Shown piece after piece: positions 31,151 to 40,181 of a stretch of 64,000 nt of DNA (positions are counted from its first letter, which is position 1; every line of letters begins with the position of its first letter). The DNA lies in contig CAVZSH010000003.1 in NCBI GenBank assembly GCA_963777915.1, positions 744,001 through 808,000 on the forward strand, given 5' to 3'. The stretch comes from CAVUPF01 sp963777915. GTDB taxonomy: Bacteria > Actinomycetota > Thermoleophilia > Solirubrobacterales > 70-9. The translations under genes were made by a program, and so were the position numbers. A model generated the notes under the pieces. It did not search any database. It saw only the letters and a list, made by a program, of their open reading frames with translations, and was not told where the DNA came from.

Positions 31151-32443
31151 TTGATCGACAGTCCACGCCGGGTGGCCGTGCTCGGCGCCAACCGGATCCC
31201 CTTCGCGCGCTCCGACAGCGCCTACGCCCGCGCCTCCAACCAGGACATGCTGACCGCCGCGCTCGACGGGCTCATCGACCGCTTCGGCCTTCAGGGCGAG
31301 CGCCTCGGCGAGGTCGCGGGCGGCGCCGTGCTCAAGCACTCCCGCGATCGTGACCTGACCCGCGAGAGCGTGCTCGGCACCAGACTGGCGCCCGAGACCC
31401 CCGCCTATGACGTCCAGCAGGCCTGCGGTACCGGGCTGGAGACGACGATCCTGATCGCCAACAAGATCGCCCTGGGCCAGATCGAGGCCGGCATCGCCTG
31501 CGGGGCCGACACCACCTCCGATGCGCCGATCGCCTTAAACGAGCAGCTGCGCGAGACCCTCCTGGAGGCAAACCGGCAGCGCTCCACCGCCGGCAAGCTG
31601 CGCGCCCTGACACGGGTTAGACCGGGCCACATCGTGCCGGCGATCCCCCGCAACGAGGAGCCGCGCACCGGCCTCTCGATGGGCGAGCACTGCGCGATCA
31701 TGGCCACCGAATGGAGCATTGGCCGCGCCGCCCAGGACGAGCTGGCCGTGGCCAGCCACCGCAACCTCGCCGCCGCCTATGAGCGCGGCTTCTTCGAGGA
31801 CCTCCTCACCCCCTATCTCGGGCTCGGGCGCGACCAAAACCTACGGCCCGACTCCGATCTGGAGAAGCTGGCCAAGTTGAAGCCGGCCTTCGGCGGCCCG
31901 GAGGGAACGATGACTGCCGCCAACTCGACCCCGCTCTCAGACGGCGCCTCGGCGGTGCTGCTCGCGGGCGAGGAGTGGGCAAAGGAGCACGAGCTGCCGG
32001 TCCTCGCCTACATCACCGAGGCGCAGACCGCCGCGGTCGACCACGTCCACAAGCGCGAAGGACTCCTGATGGCGCCCGCCTACGCGATGCCAGTGATGCT
32101 CGACCGGGCCGGGCTCGGGCTGGGCGACTTCGACTACTACGAGATCCACGAGGCCTTCGCCGCGCAGGTGCTCTGCACGCTGGCCGCCTGGGAGGACCCG
32201 GCCTTCTGCCAGGAGAAGCTCGGCCGCGAGCAGCCGTTCGGCTCGATCGACCGCGCCAAGCTCAACGTCAACGGTGGCTCGCTCGCCGCCGGGCACCCCT
32301 TCGCGGCGACCGGCGGGCGGATCGTCGCCGGCCTCGCCAAGCAGCTGCACGAAGACGGCAAAGGCCGCGGCGTGATCAGCATCTGCGCGGCCGGCGGCCA
32401 GGGCGTCGTCGCGATGCTGGAGAGCGCCGGCGGGGCGTCGTGA
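31151..32443 (+). CDS. fadI: FadI-type acetyl-CoA C-acyltransferase (thiolase)
   Basis: 430 residues from TTG 31151 (GAGGCGG about 8 bases upstream). Active-site motifs are all present: QQACGTGLET (nucleophile Cys about residue 92), NVNGGSLAAGHPFAATGGR (His) and ICAAGGQG (second Cys). The gene starts a chain of overlapping fatty-acid genes (thiolase, FabG, MaoC, two acyl-CoA dehydrogenases), so it catalyses the last step of beta-oxidation, or condensation in the reverse direction. The stop overlaps the GTG of the next gene. An upstream extension in frame to 31097 has no homology-like features. Confidence 0.85.
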   Translation: MIDSPRRVAVLGANRIPFARSDSAYARASNQDMLTAALDGLIDRFGLQGERLGEVAGGAVLKHSRDRDLTRESVLGTRLAPETPAYDVQQACGTGLETTILIANKIALGQIEAGIACGADTTSDAPIALNEQLRETLLEANRQRSTAGKLRALTRVRPGHIVPAIPRNEEPRTGLSMGEHCAIMATEWSIGRAAQDELAVASHRNLAAAYERGFFEDLLTPYLGLGRDQNLRPDSDLEKLAKLKPAFGGPEGTMTAANSTPLSDGASAVLLAGEEWAKEHELPVLAYITEAQTAAVDHVHKREGLLMAPAYAMPVMLDRAGLGLGDFDYYEIHEAFAAQVLCTLAAWEDPAFCQEKLGREQPFGSIDRAKLNVNGGSLAAGHPFAATGGRIVAGLAKQLHEDGKGRGVISICAAGGQGVVAMLESAGGAS

Positions 32444-33765
32444 GCGATCGCTACTCCCAGCTAGTCAACGCTCCGGGCGTCTCCACGCTCGCCCGCCAGC
32501 TCGGGCTGCCGCGGCCGGTAACCCTCGAGCGCCGGCGGGCCGGGGCGCCCGCGATCAGCGGCCCGCTCCTCTCCGGCGCCGCCCCCGGCGGGCGCCTCGG
32601 CAAGCAGATCTCCGCCTTCCTTGACCAGATCAAGGCCGAACGGGCCGGCGAGCAGGGCCGGGCAAAGGGGCTGCTCTTCGACGCCACCGGGATCGCCGAC
32701 TCCAGCGAGCTGGTCGAGCTACAGCGCTTCTTCTACCCGGCGATCGGGCGCCTTGAGCGAAACGGCCGCGTCGTCGTGCTCGGAACTCCGCCGGCGCAGA
32801 CCGACTCGACCCGCGCCGCCACCGCGCAGCGGGCGCTGGAGGGCTTTGTCCGCTCGCTCGGCAAGGAGGTGGGCGGGCGAGGCGCAACAGTGGGGCTGGT
32901 GCTCGTCTCCCCGGGTGCCGAGGAGGAGCTCGCCTCGACCCTGCGCTTCCTGCTCTCGCCGCGCTCCGCCTACGTCTCCGGCCAGGTGATCCGGATCGGC
33001 AAAGGCGTTTCCCCCACTTCACAGATCGACTGGGAGCGCCCGCTCGAGGACAAGGTGGCGCTGATCACCGGTGCCTCGCGGGGGATTGGCGCGGCGATCG
33101 CGGCGACCCTCGCCCGCGACGGCGCCCGGGTGGTCGGGCTCGACGTCCCGCAGGCAGCCGAGGAGCTGCGCAAGGTCACGGCCGAGATCGGTGGCGAGGC
33201 GCTCGTGCTCGACATCACCGACGCAGATGCGCCGCAGCGCATCGCCGAGCATTTCGCCGCGGGGATCGACATCGTCGTCCACAACGCCGGCGTCACCCGC
33301 GACCGCACGATCGCCAAGATGCCCGAGGAGCGCTGGAGCGAGCTGATGGAGATCAACCTCAGCGCCGAGGAGCGGATCAACGACGCGCTCCTTGCCGGAG
33401 GGCTGCTCGCCACCAACGGGCGCATCGTCTGCGTCTCCTCGATGTCGGGGATCGCCGGAAATGCCGGCCAGACCAACTACGCGACCTCAAAGGCGGGGCT
33501 GATCGGGATGGTCGAAGCGCTGGCGCCCGAGCTGGCGAAACGCGGCGCGACGATCAACGCGGTAGCCCCCGGCTTCATCGAGACGCAGATGACCGCGGCG
33601 ATGCCGATCGGCCCGCGCGAAGCCGGTCGGCGGATGAACAGCCTGCGCCAAGGTGGCCTGCCGCTCGACGTCGCCGAGACGATCGCCTGGTTCGCGAGTC
33701 CCGCTTCGACCGGGGTCAGCGGCAACGTCGTGCGAGTCTGCGGGCAGAGCCTGCTGGGGGCCTGA
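32440..33765 (+). CDS. High-molecular-weight 3-oxoacyl-(ACP) reductase (FabG4-like)
   Basis: 441 residues, GTG start in a GTGA overlap with the thiolase stop. Two Rossmann-like domains: a degenerate N-terminal one (residues 1-200) and a complete SDR domain (about 205-440) with ITGASRGIGAA, the NAGVT motif, the catalytic Ser-Tyr-Lys (VSSMSGIAG, YATSKAG). This two-domain form is the HMwFabG/FabG4 type of actinobacteria, which acts with MaoC-like enzymes in fatty-acid turnover. Role in the operon: reduction of 3-oxoacyl or oxidation of 3-hydroxyacyl intermediates. Confidence 0.9.
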   Translation: MSDRYSQLVNAPGVSTLARQLGLPRPVTLERRRAGAPAISGPLLSGAAPGGRLGKQISAFLDQIKAERAGEQGRAKGLLFDATGIADSSELVELQRFFYPAIGRLERNGRVVVLGTPPAQTDSTRAATAQRALEGFVRSLGKEVGGRGATVGLVLVSPGAEEELASTLRFLLSPRSAYVSGQVIRIGKGVSPTSQIDWERPLEDKVALITGASRGIGAAIAATLARDGARVVGLDVPQAAEELRKVTAEIGGEALVLDITDADAPQRIAEHFAAGIDIVVHNAGVTRDRTIAKMPEERWSELMEINLSAEERINDALLAGGLLATNGRIVCVSSMSGIAGNAGQTNYATSKAGLIGMVEALAPELAKRGATINAVAPGFIETQMTAAMPIGPREAGRRMNSLRQGGLPLDVAETIAWFASPASTGVSGNVVRVCGQSLLGA

Positions 33766-33766
33766 G

Positions 33767-34693
33767 GTGAGCACCCGCAGGCTCGATGGCCCGCCCAGCA
33801 TCCTGGCGCTGTATGTGCGCGCCGCGGCGCCGATCATCCCCGGCGCCTCGCGGCTGCCGTTCATCCCTGGCGGCGGCGGGGAGATCCCCGACCTCGATCT
33901 GACCCTGGCCGGGGTGCGGGCCGAGCCGGAGGCGGTCGCCGCCTACGCGCGGGTCTGCGGCTTCACGCTGCGCGACCATCTCCCCCCCACCTACCCACAC
34001 GTGCTCGCCTTCGGGCTGCAGATGGCGGTGATGGCCGACGGCAGCTTCCCCTTCGGCCCGGTGGGGCTGGTCCACATCGAGAACCGGATCGTCCAGCACC
34101 GACGGATCGGGGTTGGCGAGGAGATGACGATCCGCGTCCGCCCGACCAAGCTGAAGCCGCACCCGAAGGGCCATAGCTTCTCGCTGCTGAGCGAGGTAGC
34201 GGTCGGCGACCAAAAGGTTTGGGAGAGCACCAGCACGATGCTGCGCCGAGGCGGCGGCGAGGTTGCGGCGGCGGAGCCGGGCGGTGAGCCCTCCAAGGAG
34301 GAGACGGAGGAGATCGCCGCGAGCGCCGAGTGGCGGCTCGGCGGCGATCTGGGACGGCGCTACGCAGCCCTCTCGGGCGATCGCAACCCGATCCACATGC
34401 ACTCGCTGAGTGCGAAGCCGCTCGGCTTTCCCGGCGCGATTGCCCACGGGATGTGGACCAAGGCACGCTGCCTGGCCGCGCTGGAGAGCCGCCTGCCCGA
34501 CGCCTTCGCCGTCGAGGTCCGCTTCCGGCGCCCGATCGTGCTGCCGGCGACGGTGGAGTTCGGCAGTGCCGCGGACGACGGGGAGGTCGAGTTCGCCGTG
34601 CGCGACGCGAGGCTGCACACGCCCCACCTCGACGGCCGCCTTTGGCCGCTGGAGGCGGTGCCGAAAGCGAAGACCGGGAGGACGGCGGCGTGA
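33767..34693 (+). CDS. MaoC-family acyl dehydratase/hydratase
   Basis: 308 residues, GTG 33767 one base after the FabG stop. A double hot-dog fold: the N-terminal half holds the MAVMADGSFPFGPVGLVHIENR segment and the C-terminal half the catalytic motif YAALSGDRNPIHM with conserved Asp and His and IAHGMWTKA. That fits an (R)-specific enoyl-hydratase/dehydratase, the partner of FabG4-like reductases. Stop overlaps the GTG of the next gene. Confidence 0.85.
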   Translation: MSTRRLDGPPSILALYVRAAAPIIPGASRLPFIPGGGGEIPDLDLTLAGVRAEPEAVAAYARVCGFTLRDHLPPTYPHVLAFGLQMAVMADGSFPFGPVGLVHIENRIVQHRRIGVGEEMTIRVRPTKLKPHPKGHSFSLLSEVAVGDQKVWESTSTMLRRGGGEVAAAEPGGEPSKEETEEIAASAEWRLGGDLGRRYAALSGDRNPIHMHSLSAKPLGFPGAIAHGMWTKARCLAALESRLPDAFAVEVRFRRPIVLPATVEFGSAADDGEVEFAVRDARLHTPHLDGRLWPLEAVPKAKTGRTAA

Positions 34694-36030
34694 CGCGGAG
34701 CAGCGACACCGACACCGGGATCGCCGAGCGCGGGATGGGCCTCGGTTTGCGGGCGCTCAACCGGATCGCGGGTTCGGAGCTGCTTGACCGGGTCGGCCTC
34801 AGAAGGCCGCTCGAGCGGGCGGTGTACCGGACGACCAAGGGCGGATTTCGCTCCGCGAGCGCGGCGGGGCGCACCTTCAAGGCGGCGCAGCAGCTCGGCA
34901 AACCGGCGCGCCAGGCGAAGGGCAAGTCAAAGGGCCTCTTCGACCTGACTCCCAGCGAGGAGCAGCAGATGTTCGGGGAGGCGGGGCGGGCTTTCGCGGA
35001 GGAGAAGGTCCGGCCCGCCGCCCTCGATGCCGACGCCGCCCGCGCGACGCCGCCGGAGCTGCTCGCCCAGGCTGCCGAGCTGGGCGTCAACATGCTCGGC
35101 GTCCCCGAGGAGCTCGGCGGGGTCATGCACGAGCAGGCCGCGGTGACCGGCGTCCTGATCGGCGAGGCGCTCGCCCACGGCGACATGGGGATCGCCTACG
35201 CGGCGCTGGCGCCCGGCGCGGTGGCGAGCGCGATCGGCCTCTGGGGCAGCGCCGAGCAGGAGGCGACCTATCTGCCGGCGTTCACCGGCGAGGATGTGCC
35301 AGCCGCGGCGCTGGCGGTGCTGGAGCCGCGGCCGCTGTTTAACCCGCTGGCGCTGGAGACGAGGGCGCGCCGCGAGGGCTCGGATTGGGTCCTCGACGGC
35401 GCCAAGTCGCTGCTGGCGCGTGCCGCGGAGTGCGAGCTGTTCGTCATCGCGGCCGAGGCCGAGGGAGTTGGCCCGGCGCTGTTCGTGATCGAGTCGGGGG
35501 GCAAGGGCCTCTCGGTCGAGCCCGAGCCAGCGATGGGCTTGCGGGCGGCGGGCACCGGCCGCTTGGTGTTGGAGGAGGTGCGCCTGCCGGGCGGCGCCCT
35601 GCTCGGCGAGGGCCGCCGCGAGGACTACGTGGAGTGCGTCGAGCGCTCGCGGATCGCCTGGTGCGCTCTGGCGGTCGGCGCCGCTCAGGCGGTGCTCGAC
35701 TACGTCATCCCCTACGTCAATGAGAGGACCGCCTTCGGCGAGCCGATCTCCAACCGCCAGGCGGTGGCCTTCGCGGTCTCCGACATCGGCATCGAGACCG
35801 AGGGGATGCGCCTCGCGACCTACCGGGCGGCGAGTCGCGCCGACCTGGGGGTGGGGTTCGGGCGGGAGGCTTCGATCGCGCGCCGGCTCTGCGCCTCCAA
35901 GGGGATGCAGATCGGCTCCGCGGGAGTGCAGCTGCTGGGCGGGCACGGCTACGTCACCGAGCACCCAGTCGAGCGCTGGTACCGGGACCTGCGCGCGGCG
36001 GGCGTGATGGAGGGCGCCCTGCTCGTCTAG
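34690..36030 (+). CDS. Acyl-CoA dehydrogenase family protein (first)
   Basis: 446 residues, GTG start overlapping the MaoC stop. The N-terminal 70 residues are an unusual basic extension (KGGFRSASAAGRTFKAAQQL). The rest is an acyl-CoA dehydrogenase: LFDLTPSEEQQMFGEAGRAF, the FAD-contact region, TAFGEPISNRQAVAF and LGGHGYVTEHPVERWYRDLR at the end. The usual catalytic YEGT motif is replaced by the VMEGALL sequence, so the catalytic base is uncertain. Expected to insert the alpha-beta double bond or act as a partner of the second dehydrogenase (heterodimer as in actinobacterial FadE pairs). Confidence 0.85.
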   Translation: MTRSSDTDTGIAERGMGLGLRALNRIAGSELLDRVGLRRPLERAVYRTTKGGFRSASAAGRTFKAAQQLGKPARQAKGKSKGLFDLTPSEEQQMFGEAGRAFAEEKVRPAALDADAARATPPELLAQAAELGVNMLGVPEELGGVMHEQAAVTGVLIGEALAHGDMGIAYAALAPGAVASAIGLWGSAEQEATYLPAFTGEDVPAAALAVLEPRPLFNPLALETRARREGSDWVLDGAKSLLARAAECELFVIAAEAEGVGPALFVIESGGKGLSVEPEPAMGLRAAGTGRLVLEEVRLPGGALLGEGRREDYVECVERSRIAWCALAVGAAQAVLDYVIPYVNERTAFGEPISNRQAVAFAVSDIGIETEGMRLATYRAASRADLGVGFGREASIARRLCASKGMQIGSAGVQLLGGHGYVTEHPVERWYRDLRAAGVMEGALLV

Positions 36031-36042
36031 GGCAAGGCAGCG

Positions 36043-37257
36043 ATGATCAACCTCGAGATACCGAAGAAGTTCAAGCCGCTGGTCGGCCAGGCAAACCAGG
36101 TCGCTACCGAGGTCTTCCGGCCGATCTCGCGCCGCTACGACACCGCCGAGCACTCCTACCCGAAAGAGCTCGACATGCTCGCCGCGGTGATCGACGGCAT
36201 GAACGAGGGCGGTGAGATCGGCGGCTCCGGCGCCGCGGGCGTGCGGCGCGAGTCCGCCGGGACGGGCAGCGGGGAGAACCGCAACGGCTCCAACCTCTCG
36301 ACCGCGCTCGGGATCATCGAGCTCTGCTGGGGGGACGTCGGCCTTCTGCTCTCGATGCCACGCCAGGGGCTCGGCAACTCGGCGATCGCCTCGGTGGCGA
36401 GCGAGGAGCAGCTGGAGCGCTACGGCGGGCGCTGGGCGGCGATGGCGATCACCGAGCCCGAAGCCGGCTCGGACTCCGCGGCGATCCGGACCACCGCCGA
36501 GCTCGACGGCGATGAGTACGTCTTAAACGGCGAGAAGATCTTCGTGACCGCCGGCGATCGGGCCGATCTGATCGTCGTCTGGGCGACGCTCGATCGCTCA
36601 CTGGGCCGGGCGGCGATCAAATCGTTCATCGTCGAGCGCGACAACCCGGGGCTGAAGCTCGACCGGCTCGAGCGAAAGCTCGGGATCCGCGCCTCCGACA
36701 CCGCGAACTTCACCCTCACGGACTGCCGGGTGCCGAAGGAGGCGCTGCTCGGCAGCTCCGAGGTCGAGGACAAGCAGGGCTTCGGCGGCGCCATGCAGAC
36801 CTTCGACAACACGCGGCCGCTGGTCGCCGCGATGGCGGTCGGGGTCGCCCGCGCCTCGCTGGATGAGACCCGCTCGCAGCTGGCGGCGGCGGGCGTGGAG
36901 GTCGACTACCCCACCCCCGCCCTCTGCCAGCCCGCCGCCGCGGCGCGCTTCTTGGAGATGGAGGCCGACTACGAGGCGGCGCGGCTGCTCACCATGCAGG
37001 CGGCCTGGATGGCCGACAACGCGAGGCCCAACTCGCTGCAGGCCTCGATGGCGAAGGCGAAGGCCGGCCGCACCTGCGTCGAGGTGGCGCTCGGCTGCGT
37101 CGAGCTCTGCGGCAGCGTCGGCTATGGCGAGAACGAGCTGCTGGAGAAGTGGGCGCGCGACGCGAAGATCCTCGACATCTTCGAGGGCACCCAGCAGATC
37201 CAGCTGCTGATCGTGGCGCGCCAGCTGCTGGGCAAGAACTCAGCGCAGCTGAAGTAG
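36043..37257 (+). CDS. Acyl-CoA dehydrogenase (second)
   Basis: 404 residues, 12 bases after the first dehydrogenase. Motifs: MAITEPEAGSDSAAIRTTA (FAD/substrate loop), FVTAGDRADLIVVWAT, and IFEGTQQIQLLIVARQLLG carrying the catalytic glutamate. A Gly/Glu-rich insert occurs at about residues 50-80 (GEIGGSGAAGVRRESAGTG). The side-by-side pair suggests an alpha2beta2 FadE-type enzyme. End of the compact operon. Confidence 0.9.
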   Translation: MINLEIPKKFKPLVGQANQVATEVFRPISRRYDTAEHSYPKELDMLAAVIDGMNEGGEIGGSGAAGVRRESAGTGSGENRNGSNLSTALGIIELCWGDVGLLLSMPRQGLGNSAIASVASEEQLERYGGRWAAMAITEPEAGSDSAAIRTTAELDGDEYVLNGEKIFVTAGDRADLIVVWATLDRSLGRAAIKSFIVERDNPGLKLDRLERKLGIRASDTANFTLTDCRVPKEALLGSSEVEDKQGFGGAMQTFDNTRPLVAAMAVGVARASLDETRSQLAAAGVEVDYPTPALCQPAAAARFLEMEADYEAARLLTMQAAWMADNARPNSLQASMAKAKAGRTCVEVALGCVELCGSVGYGENELLEKWARDAKILDIFEGTQQIQLLIVARQLLGKNSAQLK

Positions 37258-37324
37258 GGCGAGCAGGGCCGCAGTCCAGCCCGCGGGCCTCGGGGTCCGT
37301 ATCGGTGCCGCTAGATTCCCCTTC

Positions 37325-38146
37325 GTGACCCTTGTCCTGCTCACCGGAGCGACGCGGGGGATCGGCCGTGCGGCCGCGATCGAGATATCCGCCCAGGGGG
37401 TCGAGGTGGCGCTGGTGGGTCGCGATCCGGCCCGGGTCAAGGCCGTCGCCCGCGAGGCCACAGAGGCAGGCGGAGGCGCTCCCGTCCATGAGCACGTCGC
37501 CGACCTGACGCTGATGTCGGAGGTCCGAGCGCTGGCCGAGGAGGTGCGCGGGCGCTACGGGCACGTCGACGTGCTGGCCAACAACGCCGGGGCGCTGTTC
37601 GCCTCGCGCCGGGAGAGCGCCGAGGGCCTGGAGCGAACCTTCGCGCTCAACCATCTCGCCCCGTTCCTGCTCACCAACCTGCTGCGCGACCGCCTCGAGG
37701 GCGCCCGCGTGATCACCACCGCCTCCGACGCGCACCAGTCGGGACTCCTGGATCTCGAAGACCTGCAGTCCGAACGCTCCTATGCGGCGATGGGCGTCTA
37801 CGGCACCTCGAAGCTCTGCAACATCCTCTTTACGCGCGAGCTGGCCCGCCGCGCCCCCGAGCTGCACGCCAACTGCTTTCACCCCGGTGTGGTGCGCAGT
37901 GGCTTCGGCAAGGGCGAAAACGGGATCTGGAAGGTCCTCACCACGCTCGGCGGGCCGTTCATGCGCTCGCCACGGCGCGGCGCCCGCTCGCTGGTCTGGC
38001 TGGCGCTGTCCGGCGAGGCCGCCGCACTCAGCGGCGAGTACGTCCAAGACGAGAAGGTTCTGGCGCCCAGCGCCCAGGCCCAGGACGAGCTGCTCGCCGA
38101 GGAGCTCTGGGAGCGAAGCGCCCAGCTCGTCGGTTTGCCGGGTTAG
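37325..38146 (+). CDS. SDR-family oxidoreductase (retinol-dehydrogenase-like)
   Basis: 273 residues from GTG 37325. Rossmann motif LTGATRGIGRAAAIE, NNAG (residues about 88-91), Ser in ITTASDAHQ, catalytic YGTSKLCN, and a C-terminal extension typical of the retinol dehydrogenase/WWOX-like group. It follows the operon by 67 bases, same strand, so may be cotranscribed. Substrate unknown. Confidence 0.85.
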   Translation: MTLVLLTGATRGIGRAAAIEISAQGVEVALVGRDPARVKAVAREATEAGGGAPVHEHVADLTLMSEVRALAEEVRGRYGHVDVLANNAGALFASRRESAEGLERTFALNHLAPFLLTNLLRDRLEGARVITTASDAHQSGLLDLEDLQSERSYAAMGVYGTSKLCNILFTRELARRAPELHANCFHPGVVRSGFGKGENGIWKVLTTLGGPFMRSPRRGARSLVWLALSGEAAALSGEYVQDEKVLAPSAQAQDELLAEELWERSAQLVGLPG

Positions 38147-38370
38147 GTATAGCCCTCTCCTGGCTCTACCCCTACCGGGAGCCTCATCACACACGACCCG
38201 GGCAGCCCGTGTTTCGCCCGTTCGTGCCGATTTCCCTGGTCATCGCGGGCACCTCGACGCCGGAGTTGGAGGGCCTGATCGATACGACCGACCCCTGCTG
38301 CACTTGTGACTGGCGCGCACTGGGTGTGACGGCCCTACGGTGTCGCCTCTTGGTGACCTGCGACGCGGCT

Positions 38371-38619
38371 TCAGAGCTGCATGTGAGGGCTGGACCAGCC
38401 GCTGACGAAGTCCATCACGTCAAGCGCGACATCCTCCTCGGCCTCGCGGTCGCTACCTCGCAGCTCAATCCGCAGCGACTCAAGCTGGCCGAGAACCTCT
38501 GATCGCGAGACGCCACTCTCCAGCTCCTCGGAGCGAACCAGATCGCGGATCTCCATCACTGGCCGGGAGGAATCCAGCGCCTGGTGAAATGCCAAGAAGA
38601 TGTCCTCATTGATTGCCAT
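38371..38619 (-). CDS. Small hypothetical protein
   Basis: 82 residues from ATG 38619 (MAINEDIFLAFHQALD). Normal composition, helical, no membrane segment, ending with DFVSGWSSPHMQL. No domain recognised. A longer start at 38679 is possible but weaker. Isolated minus-strand gene between two operons. Confidence 0.55.
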   Translation of the reverse strand: MAINEDIFLAFHQALDSSRPVMEIRDLVRSEELESGVSRSEVLGQLESLRIELRGSDREAEEDVALDVMDFVSGWSSPHMQL

Positions 38620-38813
38620 CAGTAGCCAATGGTAGGGCCTTCGAAGACACGATTCGAGAACCGTCGCAAACGCCAACAACTCTGCGCAGGAAACTCATAT
38701 GGGGCCCTCGACCAGATTCCACCTGAGCCGCGTCTCAGCCAGCGCGCCCCGCGGCGACTGCCTGCCCGCCTGCCCGCCGCACCACTACTGCGGCGGCGAC
38801 CCACCTCGAAGCG

Positions 38814-39581
38814 TCAGCCTCGCACCGTGCAGGGCCGAAAGAAGCTGCCGGTGAGATAGGTGCCGTCGGAGAAGGTGAACTCGCCTTTGGCCTGCAGGTG
38901 GCCGGTTTCGCAGCGGGCGTTGACGTAGCTGTAGTGGCGGCCCTTGTAGGTCCAACGACGGCCGATCCGCAGGTGCCCGGAGACGGGGATGCCGCTGCCG
39001 CCGGCGATCTCGGGAATCGTCGCCTTGGTGCGGTAGCCGTAGACGCCGTCGTGGATGCGTTCGATCACGATCGGGACGACGAAGGTGGTGGCGACCGGGA
39101 CGGTGGTGTAGGCGTGGGCGAAGACGGTGGGGTCGCCGTGGTGGGGGGGCCCGTTGAAGAGGGTGATCGGTGAGGAGACCCCGAACGGGGTCGATTCGGG
39201 GAAGGCAACGATCGCATGGCCCTCGCCCTCGCCGACGATCGAGCCGGGGCAGTTGTGCCGAGCCGCTGCGACCGTGGTGCTCTGGAGGCGGTCCTCCGTG
39301 CAGACCGGCAGGCCGGTGGTCTGCACCGAGCCGTGGCGATCGAAGTAGATCGTCAGCGTCTTTAAGATCGGGGGAAGGGCACCGGAGGCGGTCGAGAGGC
39401 TGCCGCCGCCGTGCAGCTCGATCGGGGCGTTTTCGTGGCGGGGCAGCGCCGTCGGGGAGAAGCCGCCTTCGGCGTTGATGATGAGATTGCCGGCGCGGAT
39501 CTGAAGGGTGTATGCGGTGGCTGTCGCGGCACCGATCAGCACCAGGGCCAGGGCGACACCGAGCAGGGCCTTCTTCGGCAT
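38814..39581 (-). CDS. Exported paralog 1 of a five-member family
   Basis: 255 residues, ATG 39581 with GGAGGGAG Shine-Dalgarno. Signal peptide (1-23, cut near ATA-YT), then a beta-rich domain with the family pattern: GGFSPTALPR, PP.LKTLTIYFDRHGSV, TGLPVCTEDRL, A...C..SIVG.G, FPESTPF, LFNGPP, GVYGYRTK..IPEIAGGSG, GRRWTYKGRHYSYVNARC and a final Cys (PCTVRG). The four cysteines are conserved in the family. Paralogs are at 40182, 44708, 45490 and 54190. Function unknown; likely periplasmic/secreted. The gene follows a decayed TetR gene almost without a gap. Confidence 0.8.
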   Translation of the reverse strand: MPKKALLGVALALVLIGAATATAYTLQIRAGNLIINAEGGFSPTALPRHENAPIELHGGGSLSTASGALPPILKTLTIYFDRHGSVQTTGLPVCTEDRLQSTTVAAARHNCPGSIVGEGEGHAIVAFPESTPFGVSSPITLFNGPPHHGDPTVFAHAYTTVPVATTFVVPIVIERIHDGVYGYRTKATIPEIAGGSGIPVSGHLRIGRRWTYKGRHYSYVNARCETGHLQAKGEFTFSDGTYLTGSFFRPCTVRG

Positions 39582-39582
39582 C

Positions 39583-40052
39583 TCAATCTCCCTCCGGACT
39601 CTGCGCCTCGGCCACATCGGGTCCCGGGACCTGTCTCGGGCCGGGCGCGGCGAAGGGGCGAAAATCGCCTTCGGCAAGCGCGCCGCGGACGATCGTCAAA
39701 AGGGCGGCGGCGGTACCCGCCGCGTCGTGGCCGCCGCTGCCGAGTCGCTGCACACCCATGCCGGTCAAGAGGGCGACGACTGTGGCGGCGTGTCGGGAGG
39801 CGTCGGGGACGCCGAGCGCCTCCAGGGCCGCGGCGGCGAGGGCTTCGTAGGCGGCAAAGCAGCGCCGTGAGGCATCCTGTAGGGCGGGGTCGCGCGAGAC
39901 GCGCAGGTGCAGCTCCAGCTCGGCGAGCCGTTCGGGGCGATCGACGCTCCGATCAGCTCGAAGGCGACGCGCAGGATGCGCTCGCGGGTGCCGTGCGGCT
40001 CGCTGCTGCTGCGCTCCAGGCCGGCGGACTCTAAGGCCGCGGAGGTAGACAC
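39583..40052 (-). pseudogene. TetR-family regulator gene, decayed (HTH deleted and frameshifted)
   Basis: The N-terminal frame from ATG 40052 encodes the start of a TetR domain (GTRERILRVAFELIGA), then runs into a non-homologous frame. In another frame of the same strand a normal TetR C-terminal half follows: RPERLAELELHLRV, YEALAAAALEALGV and VVALLTGMGVQRLGSGG, ending in TGA at 39583-39585, two bases before the exported paralog 1 start. Between them the DNA-recognition helices, roughly 45 residues, are missing. So an internal deletion plus a frameshift has destroyed the regulator. The operator-like palindrome at 40076-40087 remains. Confidence 0.7.
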
Positions 40053-40075
40053 CGGGAAGACCCTTCGTTTATCGT

Positions 40076-40087
40076 TCGTTCGAACGA
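40076..40087. promoter_or_regulatory. Palindrome TCGTTCGAACGA between divergent genes
   Basis: A perfect 12-bp palindrome 24 bp upstream of the decayed TetR start and about 95 bp before the divergent paralog 2 gene. Position and form suit a TetR operator. Confidence 0.45.
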
Positions 40088-40181
40088 CTCAGTCATAGCC
40101 AGAGAATAGGTCCCAGGGGGCCAGACTTCAAACCCAAGCATCCGATCCAGCCGGCCGTCGCACAATGGCTACGCTGAGAGC

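Noticed and set aside
39411..40034. Plus-strand frame over the TetR region
   Set aside because: Arg/Gly/Ala-rich shadow of the decayed TetR gene.
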